Source: Flagellimonas_B algarum
GTDB lineage: Bacteria; Bacteroidota; Bacteroidia; Flavobacteriales; Flavobacteriaceae
Direction: 5' to 3'
NCBI RefSeq assembly: GCF_040513375.1
Contig: NZ_JBEVTG010000001.1
Span: 372,001 to 436,000 of the forward strand
Length of the DNA: 64,000 nucleotides
The translations under genes were made by a program, and so were the position numbers. The notes below the pieces were generated by a model. That model did not search any database. It had not been told where the DNA came from and worked only from the letters and a program-made list of their open reading frames with translations. Below are positions 1-8,318 of this stretch, one piece after another. Each line of letters opens with the position of its first letter. Positions within the stretch are counted from its first letter, which is position 1.

Positions 1-599
1 AATGCTTCTACGATTTTCTTGGGAAAGCGTTCTCTAAGTGTGGCCAGTTGCGCCTTGAAAATCCCTTTCTGCGCTTCTGGGGTACTGACATCCTTCAAGC
101 CCAATACCATCGCTTTCAGCCCGCTATCGAACAAGCGCCTTGCTTCGCGATCGCGAAGGATTTCATATGCGGACAACACCTCGTTTTGAACGGCAATAAA
201 ATCACTGTAAGCCGTCTCCCTATGGGTGGTAATCGAGATGATGGCCTTTTGCGGATTGTCAGAAGCATCTTTAGACGCCATACCCTGACAATACCCACAA
301 TGACCTTCGACACCTTTGGGAATGCCTCCGTTGTCTAGAAAGGCTATGGCGTTGGCTTGCACTTCGGCAATAGGTGTTACGACTTCATCGATTAGGATAT
401 CGCCTTGGGCGTTCAGCTGTATCCGTAGCAGGTTTCGCTCTGCGATATCGACGATCTCATCGGAACTTCGAGGTACTTTTTTAAGGATTCCCGCATCGGA
501 ATCGATGCTCGTAGTGACCAAGAAAAAGATCAAAAGCAGGAAGGCAATGTCGGCCATGGATCCCGCATTTACGGTCGGAAGTGGTTTTCGTTGATTCAT
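1..599 (-). CDS. ExbD/TolR-family biopolymer transport protein (partial, 3' end outside window)
   Basis: Reading the minus strand from an ATG at 599 gives an open frame that runs off the window edge. The first 30 residues match an ExbD N-terminus: a short cytoplasmic stretch, then one membrane segment (about residues 16-32) with Asp17 at the position of the essential intramembrane Asp of ExbD. The periplasmic part carries an unusual C-G-Y-C pair (Cys101, Cys104) and closely resembles the complete paralogue at 1274-1894. It lies downstream of a terminator-like hairpin (716-746), so it is probably transcribed separately from the ExbB-ExbD-ExbD cluster. Role by family: proton-motive-force-driven energising of outer-membrane processes with ExbB. 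Confidence 0.85.
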   Translation of the reverse strand, partial: MNQRKPLPTVNAGSMADIAFLLLIFFLVTTSIDSDAGILKKVPRSSDEIVDIAERNLLRIQLNAQGDILIDEVVTPIAEVQANAIAFLDNGGIPKGVEGHCGYCQGMASKDASDNPQKAIISITTHRETAYSDFIAVQNEVLSAYEILRDREARRLFDSGLKAMVLGLKDVSTPEAQKGIFKAQLATLRERFPKKIVEA

Positions 600-715
600 A
601 TCATTTTTGGTTATATGCCCAAAGGGCGGTTAGACCAGATATGATCCACAAGCATTATTCCATAAAACAGGGTGATAGACTGCAGGGAACATCATTTTGA
701 CGACTTCCCTAAATG

Positions 716-746
716 AAAACGGCCCCTGACGAAGTCAAGGGCCGTT
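716..746 (-). terminator. Rho-independent terminator after the exbB-exbD cluster
   Basis: An 8-bp perfect outer stem (AACGGCCC/GGGCCGTT) encloses a second TGAC/GTCA stem. On the minus strand it is followed by GTTTTCATTT. It lies 31 nt past the stop of the last ExbD gene and separates it from the next ExbD paralogue. The T-run is short, so termination may be partial. Confidence 0.7.
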
Positions 747-777
747 CTCACTAAATTAAAGTGGAATCTTTTGAACC

Positions 778-1260
778 TTATTGCAGGTTGTTGAAGGCGT
801 TACCTTCATAGGTCGTGTAGTTGACCTTTAGGGCATTTACCTTGCGTAATTCTTGCTTGATATCCGCAATCAGACCCATATTCGCTTCTTTGTCGACTTT
901 CAATGCGGTCGTCAATACATTTTGAAGCTCTTGGGGCTTTTTGGCCCGCTCTGCCAAAATATACGATCCGACTTCGTCAACACTGGCGAATTTGTCGTTC
1001 AATTGGATTTTAGGTTCGGTTCCGTATACACTTTGGTACTCCCTTGTGGGTTTCCCAACGTAGATATAAATAACACGATCTTTCTTTTCCAGCTTCTTGA
1101 TCTCAGTTGCATTCGGTAAGGTATTCTGTACCAAAAGCGAGCTGTCTTTCATGGTTGTTACCGTCATAAAGAAGAACAGCAACATGAAAACGATATCTGG
1201 AAGCGAGGCGGTTGAAACCGCTGGCAAATCACCGTCTTTTTTCTTAGCAAATTTAGCCAT
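778..1260 (-). CDS. ExbD/TolR-family biopolymer transport protein
   Basis: A 160-residue ExbD-like protein. It has a short basic cytoplasmic N-terminus, one membrane helix (about residues 21-40) with Asp22 in the S-L-P-D-I-V-F motif, and a roughly 120-residue periplasmic domain. In this family ExbD works with ExbB to couple proton flow to TonB or a similar transducer. It is the last gene of a tight cluster (ExbB, small membrane protein, ExbD, ExbD) and starts 13 nt after the preceding ExbD stop. Unlike that gene it has no Cys pair, so the two are diverged paralogues that could form a heteromeric ExbD pair (inference). Confidence 0.9.
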   Translation of the reverse strand: MAKFAKKKDGDLPAVSTASLPDIVFMLLFFFMTVTTMKDSSLLVQNTLPNATEIKKLEKKDRVIYIYVGKPTREYQSVYGTEPKIQLNDKFASVDEVGSYILAERAKKPQELQNVLTTALKVDKEANMGLIADIKQELRKVNALKVNYTTYEGNAFNNLQ

Positions 1261-1273
1261 CTGTCAGTTTTAG

Positions 1274-1894
1274 TTAGTTATTGGAGGTTTCTGCCTCAGA
1301 TAGTTTTTGTGGGAACAGGTCTTGGATCGTTTTCACCTTGTCTTTTAGGTCATCCCTTAGACTGGAAGGTGTCTCCGGATTCAAGTACTCAGCTTCCATA
1401 TCGGTAAAATCACGACCGTATAGACGCTGGGCCTCCCTATTCCTCAAATCGTTATAGGCACCTACCAGTTCGTTCTGAACCGTAATGTAGGTGGCATATT
1501 TGGTTTCCCTATCGTTCTTCAAGGAAATAATGGCCTTGCCCGGGTTGTCGGATGAACCGGCATCCCGTTTCCCTTTGCAGTAGTTGCAGTAATCAGGGCT
1601 ACCCGAAGGCGCTCCCCCGTTATCCAAAAACGCGATAGCGGCATCCCGCAAATCCTCAAGATCCATTAATTGTTCCTCAACCAACAACTGACCGTTCTTG
1701 TTGATCCCAACAGTAAAAATATTCTTCTGTTTGATGACAACATCCGTGTCAGGCGGTTCAATTGGAGGTAACATTCGATCTAGACCGGCATCTGTTTCAA
1801 TGGTGGTAGTCACCAAGAAAAAGATCAATAGCAAGAAAGCAATGTCAGCCATAGAACCGGCATTAACCTCAGGTGCTCCTTTTCTTCTAGGCAT
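1274..1894 (-). CDS. ExbD/TolR-family protein with periplasmic CxxC pair
   Basis: A 206-residue ExbD paralogue, longer than the usual 130-150 residues. The membrane helix spans about residues 16-33 with the conserved Asp17. The extra periplasmic sequence contains C-N-Y-C (Cys103, Cys106) after a D-N-G-G turn, then a helical, charged region. The same layout occurs in the partial paralogue at 1-599, so the two probably arose by duplication. It sits 12 nt downstream of a small membrane protein gene and 13 nt upstream of another ExbD. The Cys pair could be a disulfide or a metal site; nothing in the sequence decides between these. Confidence 0.9.
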   Translation of the reverse strand: MPRRKGAPEVNAGSMADIAFLLLIFFLVTTTIETDAGLDRMLPPIEPPDTDVVIKQKNIFTVGINKNGQLLVEEQLMDLEDLRDAAIAFLDNGGAPSGSPDYCNYCKGKRDAGSSDNPGKAIISLKNDRETKYATYITVQNELVGAYNDLRNREAQRLYGRDFTDMEAEYLNPETPSSLRDDLKDKVKTIQDLFPQKLSEAETSNN

Positions 1895-1906
1895 AACGTT
1901 CTGTTT

Positions 1907-2353
1907 TTATCTTCCTATTAGTTTCTTGATTCCAGGCCAGATCATCAATAGAACGGCCACTAACACCATACCAAAGAAAACGTTCAATAACATTCCGATG
2001 GTCTTTACGGTACTTGCCTCAGGCTGGATGTCCTTACCTGCGAAGGTATCGACAACTGCTTGGGCCTCATCCCCACTTGAAAGGGCATAACCGATGATGA
2101 ACAATACGGCCAGACCACCCAGTGAAAAGAGGGCTTTTTTGAGACCCCCTGGGGTTGTCATCATCTTTTTCAAGCCGAAGAACAGTGCCAGTACGGTGGC
2201 AACGATCAAAAGCAACCACATCAATAAGAACATGATGCTTATTCCTGAACTATCGATCGCATTGGGGTCGTCCGCATCGGGCATCATGAAGAACGCAACC
2301 ACAGCGGCGAGGACGCCAATCGCAATCAATACATATTTTATAATCTTTTGCAT
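1907..2353 (-). CDS. Conserved membrane protein of the ExbB/ExbD cluster, function unknown
   Basis: 148 residues with four predicted membrane helices (about residues 5-24, 40-61, 74-91 and 118-140). No enzymatic motif is visible. It lies between the ExbB homologue (26 nt upstream) and the first ExbD (12 nt downstream) on the same strand, so it is very likely co-transcribed and may be an accessory subunit of that motor. I recognise the arrangement from other flavobacterial ExbB clusters, but no defined function is known to me. The ATG at 2353 begins directly with a membrane helix. Confidence 0.75.
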   Translation of the reverse strand: MQKIIKYVLIAIGVLAAVVAFFMMPDADDPNAIDSSGISIMFLLMWLLLIVATVLALFFGLKKMMTTPGGLKKALFSLGGLAVLFIIGYALSSGDEAQAVVDTFAGKDIQPEASTVKTIGMLLNVFFGMVLVAVLLMIWPGIKKLIGR

Positions 2354-2379
2354 AATCCGATAGTTTATTGGGTTAAGAT

Positions 2380-3108
2380 TTATTTTTTATGGGCCGACAA
2401 CATATCGATCAAAGAGATCGAAGAGTCTTCCATATCGTTAACGATACTATCGATTTTAGCAATAATGTAGTTGTAGAAAATTTGAAGGATAATCGCTGTG
2501 ATCAGACCGAATACCGTAGTCAATAACGCCACCTGGATGTCACCGGCTATCAACGAGGCACTCAAGTTACCTACTGCGGCGATTTTCTGGAAGGCCGCGA
2601 TCATACCGATTACCGTACCCATGAACCCTAGCATGGGAGCGATCGCGATGAACAACGACAACCATGATACGTTTTTCTCCAATTGGCCCATTTGAACACC
2701 ACCGTAGGCCACAACGGCTTTTTCAGCTGATTCAAGACCTTCGCCCATACGATCCAATCCTTGGTAGAAAATGGAAGCAACAGGTCCTTTGGTGTTTCGG
2801 CATACTTCTTTGGCAGCTTCAACGCCACCGGAAGCCAATGCATCCTCAACTTGTTGTTTCAACTTCGCGGAATTGGTACTTGCCATGTTCAAGTAAATGA
2901 TACGCTCGATGGCAACGGCCAAACCTAAAATCAAACATAAAAGTACGATACCCATGAAAACCGGCCCACCTTGGATGAACTGCTCTTTCAATACTTGGGT
3001 AAACCCTTTGCTAGCCTCAGCCCCGTCTTGTAGCATTGCCGCAGAAGCCGTGGTAGTACCTAAAATAAACATTCCGGCGGTCGCCAGAGAAACGGATATT
3101 TTTTTCAT
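2380..3108 (-). CDS. MotA/TolQ/ExbB proton channel family protein
   Basis: 242 residues from the ATG at 3108; a TTG three codons earlier is less likely. An N-terminal signal-like helix (about residues 5-24) precedes the ExbB core: a membrane helix near 50-70, a long cytoplasmic region, then two helices near 150-175 and 195-220 with the typical G-F-M-G-T-V-I-G-M pattern. By family it forms the proton channel that, with ExbD, energises TonB-dependent or related outer-membrane processes. It is the first gene of a four-gene cluster with one small membrane protein and two ExbD genes. The extra N-terminal segment is common in Bacteroidota ExbB proteins. Confidence 0.9.
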   Translation of the reverse strand: MKKISVSLATAGMFILGTTTASAAMLQDGAEASKGFTQVLKEQFIQGGPVFMGIVLLCLILGLAVAIERIIYLNMASTNSAKLKQQVEDALASGGVEAAKEVCRNTKGPVASIFYQGLDRMGEGLESAEKAVVAYGGVQMGQLEKNVSWLSLFIAIAPMLGFMGTVIGMIAAFQKIAAVGNLSASLIAGDIQVALLTTVFGLITAIILQIFYNYIIAKIDSIVNDMEDSSISLIDMLSAHKK

Positions 3109-3188
3109 CGTGTTCAAACTTAAATTTAGTTAGTTAATAATGTTAAAGATATAAAAATTTCGCAATTAAAAAATTCAATAAAACCTAG

Positions 3189-3276
3189 CAGAGAGGAAGG
3201 GATTCGAACCCTCGATACACTTTTGGTGTATACACACTTTCCAGGCGTGCGCCTTCGACCACTCGGCCACCTCTCT
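3189..3276 (-). tRNA. tRNA-Ser(GGA)
   Basis: 88 nt on the minus strand folding into a class II tRNA. The 7-bp acceptor stem is AGAGAGG/CCTCTCT with discriminator G, followed by a D-arm, an anticodon loop C-T-GGA-A-A, a long variable arm and a T-arm with GGTTCGAATCC. Anticodon GGA reads UCC/UCU serine codons. CCA is not encoded. It stands alone between the ExbB cluster and the asparaginase gene. Confidence 0.95.
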
Positions 3277-3341
3277 AATTTTAGAGTTAGGCCGACCAAT
3301 AAACAAAAAAATAATTAGTTACAGAAATTTGGTGCGTTAAT

Positions 3342-4364
3342 TTAACTCATTTCACCACGCAGCGAAGTTTCGAAATTTTTCTTGAAAGATGGGCCTTCGA
3401 TTTGGCTTCCAATCAGATACATTGCCTTGGCTATCGCAGCCTCCGTAGTGATGTCTTTTCCGTCGATGATTTGCAGTGCTTCCAATTGCTTGCTGGTCTC
3501 GTAATGCCCCATGGTGACACTGCCCCCTGCACACTGGGTGACGTTGATGATGAAGCGCCCTTTCTTTATGGCATCAGCCAACAACTCAAGAAACCAGGTA
3601 TCTGTAGGGGCATTACCTGCCCCATAGGTCTCAAGGATCAACACCTTTAAATCCGGGGAGTCGATGATCGCCTCGACCAAGGGTTTGCCGATGCCCGGAA
3701 ACAACTTCAAGACGGCCACTCCTTCGGCCATCTTTCGGTGCACTATGAGCTCCCCTTGTTCAACTGCCCGATCGAGCAGATAGGGATGGTTCACTTTTAG
3801 ATGTACCCCTGATTCGACCAAAGGCGGGTAATCGGGTGATTCAAAGGCTTCGAAATGCTCGGCATTGATTTTGGTGGTTCGATTGCCACGATACAATTTG
3901 TACTCAAAATACAAACCTACTTCACGGATCACGGGTCGCCCCTGTTCTTGTAAAGAAGCGATTTGAATGGAGGTGATCAGGTTCTCTTTGGCATCGGTTC
4001 GCAAATCACCAATGGGAAGTTGCGATCCGGTAAAGATCACCGGCTTGGCCAAGTTCTCCAACATAAAACTCAGCGCCGAGGCCGAATAGCTCATCGTATC
4101 GCTACCGTGTAACACCACGAACCCATCATAACGATCGTAGTGTGAAGCGATGATTTCGGCAAGCTGTTCCCAGTACGTGGGGTTCATATTGGACGAATCG
4201 ATCGGATTCTTGAAAGACACCCCATAGATGCCGCAATCCAATTGGTTCAATTCAGGAATGTTTTTTAACAACTCCTCAAAATCAAAGGCCTTCAACGCAC
4301 CGGTCTCATAGTCTTTGACCATTCCGATGGTACCCCCGGTGTAAATCAGCAAAATCTTAACCAT
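3342..4364 (-). CDS. ansA: Type I (cytosolic) L-asparaginase
   Basis: 340 residues, the normal length for AnsA. It hydrolyses L-asparagine to aspartate and ammonia. Both catalytic motifs are present: T-G-G-T-I-G near residues 9-14 with the nucleophilic Thr, and H-G-S-D-T-M near 86-91 with the second Thr-Asp pair; a T-D-A-K-E-N segment supplies the catalytic Lys. There is no signal peptide, so it is the cytoplasmic type. It is 12 nt downstream of the TatD gene on the same strand, and the two are probably co-transcribed. Confidence 0.93.
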   Translation of the reverse strand: MVKILLIYTGGTIGMVKDYETGALKAFDFEELLKNIPELNQLDCGIYGVSFKNPIDSSNMNPTYWEQLAEIIASHYDRYDGFVVLHGSDTMSYSASALSFMLENLAKPVIFTGSQLPIGDLRTDAKENLITSIQIASLQEQGRPVIREVGLYFEYKLYRGNRTTKINAEHFEAFESPDYPPLVESGVHLKVNHPYLLDRAVEQGELIVHRKMAEGVAVLKLFPGIGKPLVEAIIDSPDLKVLILETYGAGNAPTDTWFLELLADAIKKGRFIINVTQCAGGSVTMGHYETSKQLEALQIIDGKDITTEAAIAKAMYLIGSQIEGPSFKKNFETSLRGEMS

Positions 4365-4376
4365 GCCCTAAAGGTA

Positions 4377-5144
4377 TCAAATACCGAAAATACGTTTTGA
4401 GTTTTCGGTGGTGCTATTGGCGATTTCAGTTTCGGGCAAACGATAAATCGTGGCCAACTTCTCCAAAACGTTCACGATATAAGCACTCTCATTCCGTTTG
4501 CCTCGATAAGGTACCGGGGCCAAATAAGGCGCATCGGTCTCCAATACGATATGCTTGAGGTCGATTTGGTCCAGAAAACGATCGATCTTCCCGTTCTTGA
4601 AGGTAGCCACCCCACCGATACCCAATGCCATATTACAGGCGATGGCCCGCTTGGCATCTTCATACGTACCGGTAAAACAGTGGAAGATTCCGTATAACGA
4701 ATCGTCCTTTTCCTGCTCCAAGATCTCGAAAACCGCTTCAAAAGCCTCGCGGCAGTGAATGACGATCGGCAAGCCGTACCGTTTCGCCAGGTGGATCTGG
4801 TCAACAAAGGCTTTTTGCTGTAAGGCCAAGGTCGAAGTATCCCAATACAAATCGATTCCGATCTCTCCGACAGCATAGAATTTCCGCGCGGCGAGCTGTG
4901 TTTCCACATGCTGTAATTCTTCGGCAACATTGGCCTTGACATGGGTGGGGTGCAACCCCATCATGAGGAACACGTTTTCAGGATAGGCCGCCTCTAGGGC
5001 ATACATGCCTTCGGTATAGGTCGAATCGATGGCCGGAACGAAGAAACGTCGCACCCCTACATCAAGGGCGCGTTGCATCATGGCATCACGATCCGCTTCA
5101 AAGGCCTCGCTGTACAAATGGGTATGGGTGTCGGTAATGATCAT
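4377..5144 (-). CDS. TatD-family metal-dependent DNase
   Basis: 255 residues from the ATG at 5144; a GTG one codon earlier is possible. The N-terminal D-T-H-T-H metal-binding motif (residues 5-9), the E-I-G-I-D segment, H-C-R near the middle and the late E-T-D-A-P-Y-L motif are the TatD signature. Members are Mg-dependent 3'-5' exonucleases or endonucleases involved in DNA repair or fragmentation. It is followed at 12 nt by the asparaginase gene. Its start region is divergent from the aspartic protease gene at 5182, with only 37 nt between them. Confidence 0.92.
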   Translation of the reverse strand: MIITDTHTHLYSEAFEADRDAMMQRALDVGVRRFFVPAIDSTYTEGMYALEAAYPENVFLMMGLHPTHVKANVAEELQHVETQLAARKFYAVGEIGIDLYWDTSTLALQQKAFVDQIHLAKRYGLPIVIHCREAFEAVFEILEQEKDDSLYGIFHCFTGTYEDAKRAIACNMALGIGGVATFKNGKIDRFLDQIDLKHIVLETDAPYLAPVPYRGKRNESAYIVNVLEKLATIYRLPETEIANSTTENSKRIFGI

Positions 5145-5181
5145 CACGCAAAAATAAATCTATCTTTAAGAAAATTTACGA

Positions 5182-5625
5182 ATGAGGGCACTGAAAAAAT
5201 TTCTGAAATCAAAGGGGTATGTCAGCGTCTCCTTGACCTTGACCGCTACCGATCATTTCGAAGTGATGGCAGAAATCAACGGCATTGAAGGACGCTTTAT
5301 TTTGGATACCGGAGCATCGAACACTTGTATCGGCACCGAACGCATTGCTTTTTTCGAACTGCGGCCAGAACCCTCTGAAATCAAAGCTGCCGGAGCCGGA
5401 GCCACCGCCATGGAAACCTTTGTGGCAGCCAAGAACCGCATCACCATCGGAAATTGGGAACGCAAAAAACAGAAATTGGTGCTCTTCGATTTGGTTCATG
5501 TCAATGAGGCCCTGGTGAACCACAAGGCACAACCGGTCGATGGCATTATCGGGGCCGACATCCTTAAAAAAGGTAAGGCCGTGATCGATTACGACAAAAA
5601 GCGGCTCTTTCTTAAAATGCGATAA
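5182..5625 (+). CDS. Retropepsin-like aspartic protease domain protein
   Basis: 147 residues with one retropepsin-like (clan AA) fold. The catalytic motif F-I-L-D-T-G-A-S is at residues 39-46 with Asp42, and the C-terminal I-I-G-A-D-I-L flap/psi-loop motif lies near 121-127. There is no signal peptide or membrane helix, so it should be cytosolic, acting as a homodimer like retroviral proteases (family inference). It is a single gene divergent from tatD. Its substrate is unknown. Confidence 0.8.
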   Translation: MRALKKFLKSKGYVSVSLTLTATDHFEVMAEINGIEGRFILDTGASNTCIGTERIAFFELRPEPSEIKAAGAGATAMETFVAAKNRITIGNWERKKQKLVLFDLVHVNEALVNHKAQPVDGIIGADILKKGKAVIDYDKKRLFLKMR

Positions 5626-5720
5626 AAGTGAGCGGATCAGGTTTATGAAAAGGAACGTTGTTAAAATATTCGGGCGGGGTAAGCGTTTGTTTAGGAACAA
5701 CCTTAACCCCATCAAACCTG

Positions 5721-7067
5721 ATGAAGACCAACCGATTCCTTATCTATGGCTGCACCTTATGGTTCCTCTTTAGTTGCCAAAAAGACGATGGCGTTGAACC
5801 CAATGACACCACTTCGGCAGAAAACGAGCTTAGCGAGACCATCGTTTCGCTCTTTGGTTCTTTAGAAGCACTGACCTTACCGAATAGTTCGGACTATCTC
5901 GATATTCCGAGTGATGCGAACAACCCGATTACGGCTGAAAAAGTCGCCCTGGGCCAATTCCTTTTCCATGAAACCGAACTCGGGATCGTTCCTCGTTCGG
6001 ACATTGGAACCACCACCTACGCTTGCGCCAGTTGTCATCATGCCAAAGCCGGATTTCAAAGCGGTATGCTACAGGGTATTGGAGAAGGTGGTGTCGGATT
6101 CGGAATTCTAGGGGAGGCGCGTACCGCCGATCCCGCTTATAACCAAGCCGACATCGATGTACAGCCCATACGATCACCGACCATACTGAACACCGCCTAT
6201 CAAGATGTGATGCTTTGGAACGGACAGTTCGGAGCGACGGGAACCAACTCGGGTACGGAAGCCAATTGGACTCCGGGTACTCCCAAAGAGCGGAATAACC
6301 TTGGTTTTCAAGGTGTCGAAATCCAAGCGATCGCGGGCATGGGGGTCCATCGTTTGGATGTCAGCCCCGATTTGGTCGAAAATGGACCCTATCGTGAGCT
6401 TTTCGATGCGGCCTTCCCCAATGTTCCCGAAGCCAACCGCTATAGTTTGATCAATGCCGGTTTGGCGATTGCCGCATTCGAACGCACTGTATTGGCCAAT
6501 GAAGCTCCGTTCCAATTGTTCCTAAAAGGACAATCGGGCCAATTGGATACCGATGAACTTGCAGGTGGCCTATTGTTTTTCGGTAAAGGCAAGTGTTTTG
6601 AGTGTCATTCCGGACCGGGTCTGAACGGCATGTCGTTCCATGCCTTGGGGATGGATGATTTTCCTGAAGGTTCGATTATAGGCACCGTAGATGACGCTAC
6701 CCGTCGTGGACGCGGCGGATTTACCGACAATCCAGAAGACGACTATGCATTCAAGACCCCGACATTATATAATTTAAGGGAATTGGAATTCTTCGGACAT
6801 GGGGGAAGCTTCAATGGGGTTCGTGAGGTCATTGCGTACAAGAATCTTGCAGAACGCCAAAACAACTCGGTACCGGTCGAACGACTTGCTGCACAATTCG
6901 TGCCTCTTGAACTCACGGATACCGAAATCGACCAACTCACAAAGTTTGTCGAAAATGCCCTTTTCGACCCCAATCTACAGCGGTATCAACCAACGGCAAC
7001 ACCCATGGGAACTAGCTGTTTTCCAAATGCGGACAGTCAGTCAATACTAGATCAAGATTGTGATTAA
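5721..7067 (+). CDS. Di-haem cytochrome c peroxidase family lipoprotein
   Basis: 448 residues from the ATG at 5721, chosen over an upstream TTG because it begins a lipoprotein signal ending L-F-S-C (lipid-modified Cys19). Two class-c haem motifs are seen: C-A-S-C-H (102-106) and C-F-E-C-H (292-296), the normal pair for the CcpA/MauG family. These periplasmic enzymes reduce hydrogen peroxide with electrons from small cytochromes, or oxidise other substrates. Length is slightly above the usual 330-400 because of a loop region near residues 170-200. It is a single transcription unit, convergent with odhB. Confidence 0.9.
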   Translation: MKTNRFLIYGCTLWFLFSCQKDDGVEPNDTTSAENELSETIVSLFGSLEALTLPNSSDYLDIPSDANNPITAEKVALGQFLFHETELGIVPRSDIGTTTYACASCHHAKAGFQSGMLQGIGEGGVGFGILGEARTADPAYNQADIDVQPIRSPTILNTAYQDVMLWNGQFGATGTNSGTEANWTPGTPKERNNLGFQGVEIQAIAGMGVHRLDVSPDLVENGPYRELFDAAFPNVPEANRYSLINAGLAIAAFERTVLANEAPFQLFLKGQSGQLDTDELAGGLLFFGKGKCFECHSGPGLNGMSFHALGMDDFPEGSIIGTVDDATRRGRGGFTDNPEDDYAFKTPTLYNLRELEFFGHGGSFNGVREVIAYKNLAERQNNSVPVERLAAQFVPLELTDTEIDQLTKFVENALFDPNLQRYQPTATPMGTSCFPNADSQSILDQDCD

Positions 7068-7079
7068 GACCCTTTGGTG

Positions 7080-8294
7080 CTATAACTCCAAGGCCTTGGT
7101 CACGTCACCGTCCATCAAATGTTCTTGAGGATTTTCAAGGGCTTCCTTAACGGCCACTAAAAAGCCGACGGATTCTTTACCGTCAATGATGCGGTGGTCG
7201 TACGAAAGCGCCACATACATGATCGGCGCGATCGCGACTTCCCCATTTTTGACCACAGGGCGTTCTACGATATTGTGCATCCCGAGGATCGCACTTTGCG
7301 GCGGATTGATAATCGGCGTCGACAACATGGAACCGAATACCCCTCCATTCGAAATGGTAAAGGTTCCCCCGGTCATTTCATCAACGGTGATCTCTCCGTC
7401 ACGGGCCCGAATGGCCAAACGTTTTACTTCGGCCTCAACCCCCCTAAAGGTTAGGTTTTCAGCATTTCGGATAACAGGGACCATGAGGCCTTTGGGGCCG
7501 GATACGGCAATGCTGATATCGCAGAAATCGTAAGAGATCATCTCTTTTCCATCAATCATCGAGTTGACCGCCGGGTACATTTGAAGGGCTCGTATACAAG
7601 CTTTTGTGAAGAACGACATAAAGCCAAGGCTGACCCCATGCTTCTCTTTAAAAGCCTCTTTGTATTGCTTGCGCAATTCAAAAATCGGAGCCATATCGAC
7701 CTCATTGAAAGTGGTCAACATGGCCGTTTCGTTTTTCGCTGAAACCAAGCGTTCGGCTACTTTTCGACGCAACATGGATAATTTCGAACGCGACTCGCCG
7801 CGATTACCACCGGTAGGTGAGCCCATGGAGGCTTTGGCATTCACCGCATCGTCTTTGGTGATGCGGCCATCACGGCCAGTACCTGAAACCTCAGCCGGGG
7901 CAATCCCTTTTTCATCCAAGATCTTTTTCGCGGCTGGCGAAGGCGTACCCGTGGCATAGGAGGTCTTTTCATCCTTGACCGGCTTTGCCGATTCTTTTGG
8001 AGCTTCCGCAGGGGCTTCCGCTGCTTTGGAATCGGCTGCTCCACCTTCAGGTTTTTCGGCGCTGGTATCGATGAGACAGACTACCTCACCCACGGCAACC
8101 GCGTCACCTTCTTCCGCTTTTAAGGTTATGGTCCCACTTTCTTCAGCGGGCAATTCCAAGGTCGCCTTGTCCGAATCCACCTCGGCAATGGCTTGGTCTT
8201 TTTCAACGTAATCCCCATCTTGTACCAACCACTCCGCAATTTCGACTTCGGTGATGGACTCTCCCGGAGATGGGACTTTCATTTCTAGAATCAT
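7080..8294 (-). CDS. odhB: Dihydrolipoyllysine-residue succinyltransferase, E2 of 2-oxoglutarate dehydrogenase
   Basis: 404 residues in the E2 layout: N-terminal lipoyl domain with the lipoylated Lys43 in S-D-K-A; an Ala/Pro/Glu-rich linker; a peripheral-subunit-binding domain with T-P-S-P-A-A-K near residue 120; and a C-terminal acyltransferase domain with the catalytic H-R-I-I-D-G (His367, Asp371). It transfers succinyl groups to CoA in the TCA cycle. It follows odhA by 24 nt on the same strand, so the E1 and E2 subunits are co-transcribed; E3 (lipoamide dehydrogenase) is not in this window. The symbol sucB is equally used. Confidence 0.95.
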   Translation of the reverse strand: MILEMKVPSPGESITEVEIAEWLVQDGDYVEKDQAIAEVDSDKATLELPAEESGTITLKAEEGDAVAVGEVVCLIDTSAEKPEGGAADSKAAEAPAEAPKESAKPVKDEKTSYATGTPSPAAKKILDEKGIAPAEVSGTGRDGRITKDDAVNAKASMGSPTGGNRGESRSKLSMLRRKVAERLVSAKNETAMLTTFNEVDMAPIFELRKQYKEAFKEKHGVSLGFMSFFTKACIRALQMYPAVNSMIDGKEMISYDFCDISIAVSGPKGLMVPVIRNAENLTFRGVEAEVKRLAIRARDGEITVDEMTGGTFTISNGGVFGSMLSTPIINPPQSAILGMHNIVERPVVKNGEVAIAPIMYVALSYDHRIIDGKESVGFLVAVKEALENPQEHLMDGDVTKALEL

Positions 8295-8318
8295 CGTTTC
8301 TTTTTTATTTCGAGTTCT

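Noticed and set aside
48..594. Plus-strand frames at the window start
   Set aside because: Antisense to a partial ExbD gene whose membrane segment and Cys pair match the paralogue at 1274-1894.
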